Assembly: GCA_030602145.1 (NCBI GenBank)
Contig: JAUWAH010000033.1
Location: 1-10,891, forward strand
DNA: 10,891 nt
DNA from: Desulfobulbus sp.
GTDB taxonomy: Bacteria > Desulfobacterota > Desulfobulbia > Desulfobulbales > Desulfobulbaceae
Reading direction: 5' to 3'
The notes beneath the pieces are model-generated. The model did not search any database and was not told the DNA's origin. It worked only from the letters and a program-made list of their open reading frames with translations. The translations under genes and the position numbers were made by a program. Numbering within the stretch: position 1 is the stretch's first letter; every line of letters begins with the position of its first letter. Below are positions 5,719 through 10,891 of this stretch, in pieces.

Positions 5719-6672
5719 ATGCGTACCATAGCCTGTCTCACCGTTACCCTGGCCGTGCTGGCCACCTTCATCCTGTCTACACCTGTCCGGGCTGACCAGT
5801 ACCGGGTGGGCACCTGGAAGACCGCCCAGACCATCCAGCCATTTTTTTACAAGGACTTCCTGCGACAAGGCGAATCGGTCACGGTTTTTCCCTTCAGCAA
5901 CCCGGCCGATCAGAAGACGGCGCTGCTGGCTGGCAGCCTGGACATGACCGGGACAACCCTGGCCCATGCCATCCAGTCGGCGGTGATGGGGCAGCCGGTG
6001 GTGGTGGTTGCGGCCCTGTGCAACAAGAGTTCAGCCCTGGTGGTGCGCAAGGACGGAACAGTGCGGCAGGTAGTCGATCTCCGTGGCAAGAAGATCGGCT
6101 ATGTGCCGGGCACCATGCACGAGATACTCTTGCGCGAAACCCTGAGCCGCAACGGTCTCGCGGCGGGCAGGGATGCTACCCTGGTGCGGGTCGACTTCTT
6201 CGACATGGGCACGGCGCTGGCCCAGGGCGCCATCGACGCCTTTCTCTCCGGCGAGCCCTTTCCCTCGGTGGCGGTGGCCCAGGGCTATGGCCGCATCCTG
6301 GCCTATCCCTACTTCGACGAGTCGGTGGGCACCATCAACGCCGGTATGCTGGTCACCCGGGCAATGATCGACAAGCATCCAGAGAAGGTGCAGCACCTGG
6401 TCACCTCCCATGCCCGGGCCACCGAACTCTTGCGGCGCGACCGCGACCGCTGGCTCAAGGAGGCGGAAAGCTTCGGCACCCCACGCGCCGTGCTGGAGCA
6501 GGCGACGACCAATATCGAGCTGGCCTGGCGGATGGATGCGGATTTCGTCCGCAAGGCGAAAAACCTTGGCGAGCGGATGCAGGCCCTGGGGGTGATTGCC
6601 CGCCAGCCCGATTATGATGGCCTCTTTGACCTGCGGTTCGTCACCAGGGCTGAGAAAGACCTGCGACCGTGA
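5719..6672 (+). CDS. ABC importer periplasmic substrate-binding protein (SsuA/NMT1-like)
   Basis: A 317-residue exported binding protein for the transporter encoded at 6976-8553. Residues 1-25 are a signal peptide (MRT, a hydrophobic core, then TPVRA before DQYRVG, an AxA-like type I cleavage site). The mature part follows the nitrate/sulfonate/taurine (NMT1/THI5-like) pattern: RVGTWKTAQTIQPFFY, then DMTGTTLAHAI (ligand-site region), VVVVAAL, DLRGKKIGYVPGTMHEILLRE, and a C-terminal helical part. The ATG at 5719 is chosen over one 33 bases upstream because GAGGAAAGGA precedes it and the signal peptide starts there. The ligand is unknown: sulfonates, nitrate, thiamine precursors and other small anions are all handled by this family. 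A 303-bp repeat-filled gap separates it from its permease gene. Confidence 0.88.
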   Translation: MRTIACLTVTLAVLATFILSTPVRADQYRVGTWKTAQTIQPFFYKDFLRQGESVTVFPFSNPADQKTALLAGSLDMTGTTLAHAIQSAVMGQPVVVVAALCNKSSALVVRKDGTVRQVVDLRGKKIGYVPGTMHEILLRETLSRNGLAAGRDATLVRVDFFDMGTALAQGAIDAFLSGEPFPSVAVAQGYGRILAYPYFDESVGTINAGMLVTRAMIDKHPEKVQHLVTSHARATELLRRDRDRWLKEAESFGTPRAVLEQATTNIELAWRMDADFVRKAKNLGERMQALGVIARQPDYDGLFDLRFVTRAEKDLRP

Positions 6673-6710
6673 CGGAACGGTGTTGTTGTGGTAACAGTGC
6701 AAGAAATCAG

Positions 6711-6757
6711 GTCATTTCGAGCGCAGGCGAGAAATCGTCCGGTTTTGGAGACTTCTC
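6711..6757. repeat. GTCATTTCGAGCGCAG repeat-like hairpin
   Basis: Begins GTCATTTCGAGCGCAG and can fold through GAGAAATC (6729-6736) with GACTTCTC (6750-6757), 7 of 8 pairs. A related stretch occurs at 5135-5152. In both places it precedes a REP doublet. Status as a dispersed repeat family is inferred from two partial matches. Confidence 0.4.
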
Positions 6758-6770
6758 CCAGCCCGTGGCC

Positions 6771-6845
6771 CGTAGGTTGGAGTGAGGCACGAACTCCAAT
6801 ATAAACCCGGTCAGATGCTGTCATCTGGTTCGTTGGGGTTCCTGC
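6771..6845. repeat. REP doublet, copy D, right half truncated
   Basis: The left half is intact (CGTAGGTTGGAGT through ACTCCAA) and the linker is present, but the right half stops after CGTTGGGGTTCCTG and runs into CTGAGAG, so its second hairpin arm and GTAG foot are lost. It lies inside the ABC transporter operon between the binding-protein and permease genes. Confidence 0.85.
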
Positions 6846-6853
6846 TGAGAGCC

Positions 6854-6913
6854 GTCATCCCGGTCTTTGATGATGTTGCACCTTATCTGGACCCCGGCCT
6901 GCGCCGGGGTGAC
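6854..6913. repeat. Palindromic GTCAT...GTGAC element
   Basis: A 60-bp unit with near-matching ends (GTCATCCCGG 6854-6863 against CCGGGGTGAC 6904-6913, 9 of 10 paired) and an internal perfect 8-bp hairpin (ACCCCGGC-CTGC-GCCGGGGT, 6891-6910). The design matches the GTCATTCCCG...CGGGAATGAC part of the element at 2106-2249, with a different stem sequence. It ends 62 bases before the permease start. Confidence 0.6.
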
Positions 6914-6975
6914 GTACCTGCAATTTGAGATTTGGAAAACAGGTCATCGAACCATAGAGCAAGGCAAGAGACACC

Positions 6976-7758
6976 ATGGACGCTAAGGATATCGGGCTGG
7001 CCCTGCTGCTGCCGCTGACGGCGCTGGCGGCCTGGTTTGCGGTGAGCAGCGGCGGCCTGGTGCCGGCCTACCTGCTGCCCTCACCGCTGGCGGTGTTCGA
7101 GGCCGGCTCCCGCTATGTGTTCGGTACCGCCGAACAGGGATCCTATGGCGGTCGTTTCGCCGGCGATCTCGCCGCCTCCCTGGTTCGGGTGCTGTCGGGC
7201 TTCACCATCGCCGCGGTACTCGGCATCCCCCTGGGCATCTGTTCCGGCCGCCTGGTCCTGGTCAACCGGTTGGTTGCGGGCCTGATCGGCGGTTTGCGGG
7301 CCGTGCCCGGCATCTGCTGGCTGCCTCTGGCCCTGATCTGGTTCGGCATCGGCATCAAGACCACAGTCTTTCTCGTCGCCCTGGCCGCCTTCTTCCCCAT
7401 CTACCAGAATGCCCTCACCGGCGCCCAACTGGTGAACCCGATCTACTACCAGGCCGGGGCCATGCTCGGTGTGTCCAGGCTGCGCGGCGTTTTCGCCATA
7501 CTCCTGCCCCTGGCCATGCCCAACATCGTCACCGGTCTGCGGCTGGGCATGGGCATTTCCTGGGCCTACCTGGTGCTGGGCGAGTTGACCGGCGTGCCCG
7601 ACGGCCTGGGGGCGGTGATCATGGACGCCCGCATGCTCGGCCAGACCGAGATCATCCTGGTGGGCATCCTGCTGATTGCCCTGATCGGCCGGCTCTGCGA
7701 CCGGCTGCTGGTGCTGCTGCTGCGCTGCTGTTTCAAGAGCGCCCGGCGGCAGGTCTGA
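6976..7758 (+). CDS. ABC importer permease (SsuC/TauC-like)
   Basis: A 260-residue inner-membrane permease with about six hydrophobic helices, normal length for the SsuC/TauC/NrtB group. The N-terminal helix (residues ~7-26) is followed by the family motif LVPAYLLPSPLAVFEAG. The EAA loop that contacts the ATPase is seen at ~158-178 (YQAGAMLGVSRLRGVFAILLP, with Gln in place of the first Glu). The later SWAYLVLGELTGVPDGLG is a further family hallmark. The ATG at 6976 has only a modest Shine-Dalgarno (GCAAGAG). The ATPase gene follows 18 bases after the stop. Upstream is the repeat cluster that separates it from the binding protein. Confidence 0.92.
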   Translation: MDAKDIGLALLLPLTALAAWFAVSSGGLVPAYLLPSPLAVFEAGSRYVFGTAEQGSYGGRFAGDLAASLVRVLSGFTIAAVLGIPLGICSGRLVLVNRLVAGLIGGLRAVPGICWLPLALIWFGIGIKTTVFLVALAAFFPIYQNALTGAQLVNPIYYQAGAMLGVSRLRGVFAILLPLAMPNIVTGLRLGMGISWAYLVLGELTGVPDGLGAVIMDARMLGQTEIILVGILLIALIGRLCDRLLVLLLRCCFKSARRQV

Positions 7759-7776
7759 GGGGATTGAGTCGGGGGG

Positions 7777-8553
7777 ATGATGGAGAGCGGCCAGCCGGCA
7801 ATCCTTGAGGTGGTCAACCTTGGCCACAGCTTTGTCCACAACGGGGTGGCCGAGCCGGTGCTTCGCGACCTGTCCTTCGCGGTCCGGCCCGGCGAACTGG
7901 TCTGCCTGATCGGCCGCAGCGGCTGCGGCAAGTCGACCCTTCTGAACATCGTCGCCGGCTTTCTCGCCCCCACGCACGGGTGCTGCCTGCTCGACGGCGA
8001 GTGCATCGACAGGCCCGGTCCGGATCGCTGCGTGGTCTTTCAGGAGGACGCCCTCTTTCCCTGGCTGACCGTCGGTGAAAACATCGTCTTCGGCCTGCGC
8101 GGCAACCGGGAGGCCCGGCGGCGCTACCAGGAGGAGGCGGAGCGGCTGCTCGGGCTGGTCGGTCTGGCCGGGTACGGCGACTACCTGCCAAAGGCACTGT
8201 CCGGCGGCATGAAGCAGCGGGTGGCCCTGGCCCGGGTGCTGATCCGCTCGCCCCGCCTGCTGTTGATGGACGAACCCTTCGGGGCCCTCGATGCCCAGAC
8301 CCGGGAGGAGATGCAGGATCTGCTGCTCGAACTGTCCCTCCGGCGACAGACGATGCTCTTTGTCACCCACGATGTCCAGGAGGCGGTCGCCCTGGCCGAT
8401 CGGGTGCTGTTCCTGGACAGGACAACCGGCTCCCTTGGCGGTCAACTGGCCATCGACCTGGAACGGCCCCGTGACCGCGAAGACGAACGATTCCAGCGCC
8501 ACTGCGCCCGGCTGTATCGCTGGCTGCGACGGTCAACGATCTGTCCGCCCTGA
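7777..8553 (+). CDS. ABC importer ATPase (SsuB/TauB-like)
   Basis: A 258-residue ATP-binding subunit with every core motif: Walker A GRSGCGKST (46-54), Q-loop Q89 in VVFQEDALFPWLTV, signature LSGGMKQ (141-147), Walker B LLLMDEP (161-167) with D-loop ALD, and switch His198 in THD. The ALFPWLTVGENI stretch and the short C-terminus are typical of the nitrate/sulfonate/taurine branch. It energises the permease encoded just upstream (18-bp gap). The start is one of two adjacent ATGs at 7777/7780, and a G-rich run upstream makes the exact ribosome binding site unclear. gnd begins 42 bases after the stop. Confidence 0.94.
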   Translation: MMESGQPAILEVVNLGHSFVHNGVAEPVLRDLSFAVRPGELVCLIGRSGCGKSTLLNIVAGFLAPTHGCCLLDGECIDRPGPDRCVVFQEDALFPWLTVGENIVFGLRGNREARRRYQEEAERLLGLVGLAGYGDYLPKALSGGMKQRVALARVLIRSPRLLLMDEPFGALDAQTREEMQDLLLELSLRRQTMLFVTHDVQEAVALADRVLFLDRTTGSLGGQLAIDLERPRDREDERFQRHCARLYRWLRRSTICPP

Positions 8554-8595
8554 CCGGGACAGGGTGGACAGGCGGCAACCCAAGGAGGAATGGAT

Positions 8596-9603
8596 ATGGA
8601 TATCGGCATGATCGGAATCGGCCGCATGGGCGGCGACATGGTGCGGCGGCTGCTGCGCAAGGGGCATCGGTGCGTGGTCTACGGCCGAAGGCCGGAACCG
8701 GTTGCCGCGCTGACCGACGAAGGAGCGATCGGCGCCCTCGGCTACGAAGCCTTCATCGCCCACCTCAACGCGCCGCGCATCGTCTGGCTGATGGTGCCGG
8801 CGGCCACCGTGGACGGGGTGATCGACGAGGTGGCGCCGCTGCTTGCGCCGGGCGATATTCTGGTCGACGGCGGCAACTCCCACTACCAGGATGCCATCCG
8901 CCGCAGCGGGGCTCTGCGCGACCGGGGCATTCACTTCCTCGATGTCGGCACCAGCGGCGGCGTCTGGGGTCGGGAGCGGGGCTACTGTCTGATGATCGGC
9001 GGCGAGGTCGAACCGGTGGGCCGCCTGATGCCGATCTTTCGCGATCTGGCCCCGGGGACCGGCGAGGTGACGCCGACGGAGGGTCGGGTGGGTTCGTCGA
9101 CCGCCGAGCAGGGCTGGCTGCACTGCGGGCCGAGCGGCGCCGGCCACTTCGTCAAGATGGTCCACAATGGCATCGAGTACGGGCTGATGGCTGCCTATGC
9201 CGAGGGGTTCAACATCCTCCGTCACGCCGGCATCGGTCTGGGCGAACGGACCGCCGATGCCGAAACCGCGCCGCTCAAGCATCCGGAGCATTTTCAGTAC
9301 GATTTCAATCTGGCCGATATCGCCGAACTGTGGCGGCGGGGCTCGGTGATCCCCTCCTGGCTGCTCGATCTCTGCGCCCGCGCCCTGGCCGAACAGCCCG
9401 ATCTGGCCAGCTTCGCCGGTCGAGTGGCCGACAGCGGCGAGGGAAGGTGGACCATCCATGCCGCCGTCGACGAGGGCGTGCCGGTGCCGGTGCTGAGCGC
9501 CGCCCTGTTCCAGCGCTTCAGTTCGCGGGACCGGGCCGATTTCGCCGACAAACTGCTGGCGGCCCTGCGCTGGCAGTTCGGCGGCCACGGCGAACAATCC
9601 TGA
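8596..9603 (+). CDS. gnd: 6-phosphogluconate dehydrogenase, short (GndA/YqeC-like) form
   Basis: A decarboxylating 6-phosphogluconate dehydrogenase that converts 6-phosphogluconate to ribulose 5-phosphate in the oxidative pentose-phosphate pathway. At 335 residues it is the short form, not the ~470-residue E. coli type. Visible motifs: dinucleotide fold GIGRMG (7-12), DGGNS, substrate loop DVGTSGGVWG (116-125) and the catalytic segment FVKMVHNGIEYGLM (K187, N191). After strand beta-2 it reads VVYGRRPEP; Gly-Arg-Arg, where many short-form enzymes have Asp, hints at NADP rather than NAD use (inference). The ATG at 8596 is preferred to that at 8590 because AGGAGG is seven bases from it but almost abuts the first. 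zwf follows after 15 bases, so the two are surely co-transcribed. Confidence 0.93.
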   Translation: MDIGMIGIGRMGGDMVRRLLRKGHRCVVYGRRPEPVAALTDEGAIGALGYEAFIAHLNAPRIVWLMVPAATVDGVIDEVAPLLAPGDILVDGGNSHYQDAIRRSGALRDRGIHFLDVGTSGGVWGRERGYCLMIGGEVEPVGRLMPIFRDLAPGTGEVTPTEGRVGSSTAEQGWLHCGPSGAGHFVKMVHNGIEYGLMAAYAEGFNILRHAGIGLGERTADAETAPLKHPEHFQYDFNLADIAELWRRGSVIPSWLLDLCARALAEQPDLASFAGRVADSGEGRWTIHAAVDEGVPVPVLSAALFQRFSSRDRADFADKLLAALRWQFGGHGEQS

Positions 9604-9618
9604 CCACGGAGGCCGACC

Positions 9619-10891
<1,273 letters not shown>

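Noticed and set aside
1318..6845. REP copies as a CRISPR array
   Set aside because: The units are dispersed by hundreds to thousands of bases, themselves palindromic doublets, with genes between them and no regular spacers or cas genes.
7081..8502. 473-codon open frame on the minus strand
   Set aside because: It is antisense to the permease and ATPase genes, whose motifs are complete. Its Gln/His/Gly-rich composition is typical of a shadow frame in high-GC DNA.

Overview
The window is 10,891 bases of high-GC bacterial DNA interrupted by AT-rich patches and dispersed palindromic repeats. The core genes (radical SAM enzyme, ABC transporter, gnd, zwf) are strongly GC-biased. An AT-rich gene at 592-1233 and a small AT-poor-in-GC gene at 5299-5580 stand out as likely acquired DNA. 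The gene content and repeat types suggest a Gram-negative proteobacterium or desulfobacterotan, perhaps a Desulfobulbales-type anaerobe. That taxonomic placement is an impression, because no rRNA or marker gene is present.

Layout. 1-501 (+): C-terminal part of a TVP38/TMEM64 (SNARE-associated/DedA-like) membrane protein. 592-1233 (+): AT-rich PD-(D/E)XK nuclease-like protein with a cysteine cluster. 1318-1406: a REP doublet. 1458-1960 (-): a complete yefM-yoeB toxin-antitoxin operon, with a recognisable promoter and a TGTACG-N6-CGTACA operator. 2106-2249: a MITE-like element of nested inverted repeats. 2284-3285 (+): an orphan BioB-like radical SAM enzyme, followed directly by half a REP doublet and, after a gap, a strong hairpin. 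3451-4869 (-): a WYL-domain regulator followed by a VOC-fold protein, probably co-transcribed. 5153-5673: a small membrane-anchored coiled-coil protein bracketed by two direct copies of the REP doublet. 5719-8553 (+): the substrate-binding protein, permease and ATPase of an SsuABC/TauABC-type importer, with a 303-bp repeat cluster between the first two genes. 8596-10891 (+): gnd (short-form 6-phosphogluconate dehydrogenase) and zwf (glucose-6-phosphate dehydrogenase, running off the window).

How it works together. gnd-zwf form an oxidative pentose-phosphate pair, 15 bases apart and only 42 bases downstream of the ABC ATPase, so read-through from the transporter operon is plausible. The WYL/VOC pair looks like a regulator with its small partner gene. 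The toxin-antitoxin pair is self-contained, and its key residues and control signals all appear intact.

The most unusual feature is the repeat load. There are five copies or remnants of one REP doublet (GTAG-footed hairpins, head to head) and two palindromic GTCAT...ATGAC-type elements, all outside coding sequence. They bracket, follow or split the transcription units. I found no clearly new multi-gene defence or biosynthetic system. The best candidates for novelty are the PD-(D/E)XK/Cys-cluster protein, the REP-bracketed small membrane protein and the radical SAM enzyme.
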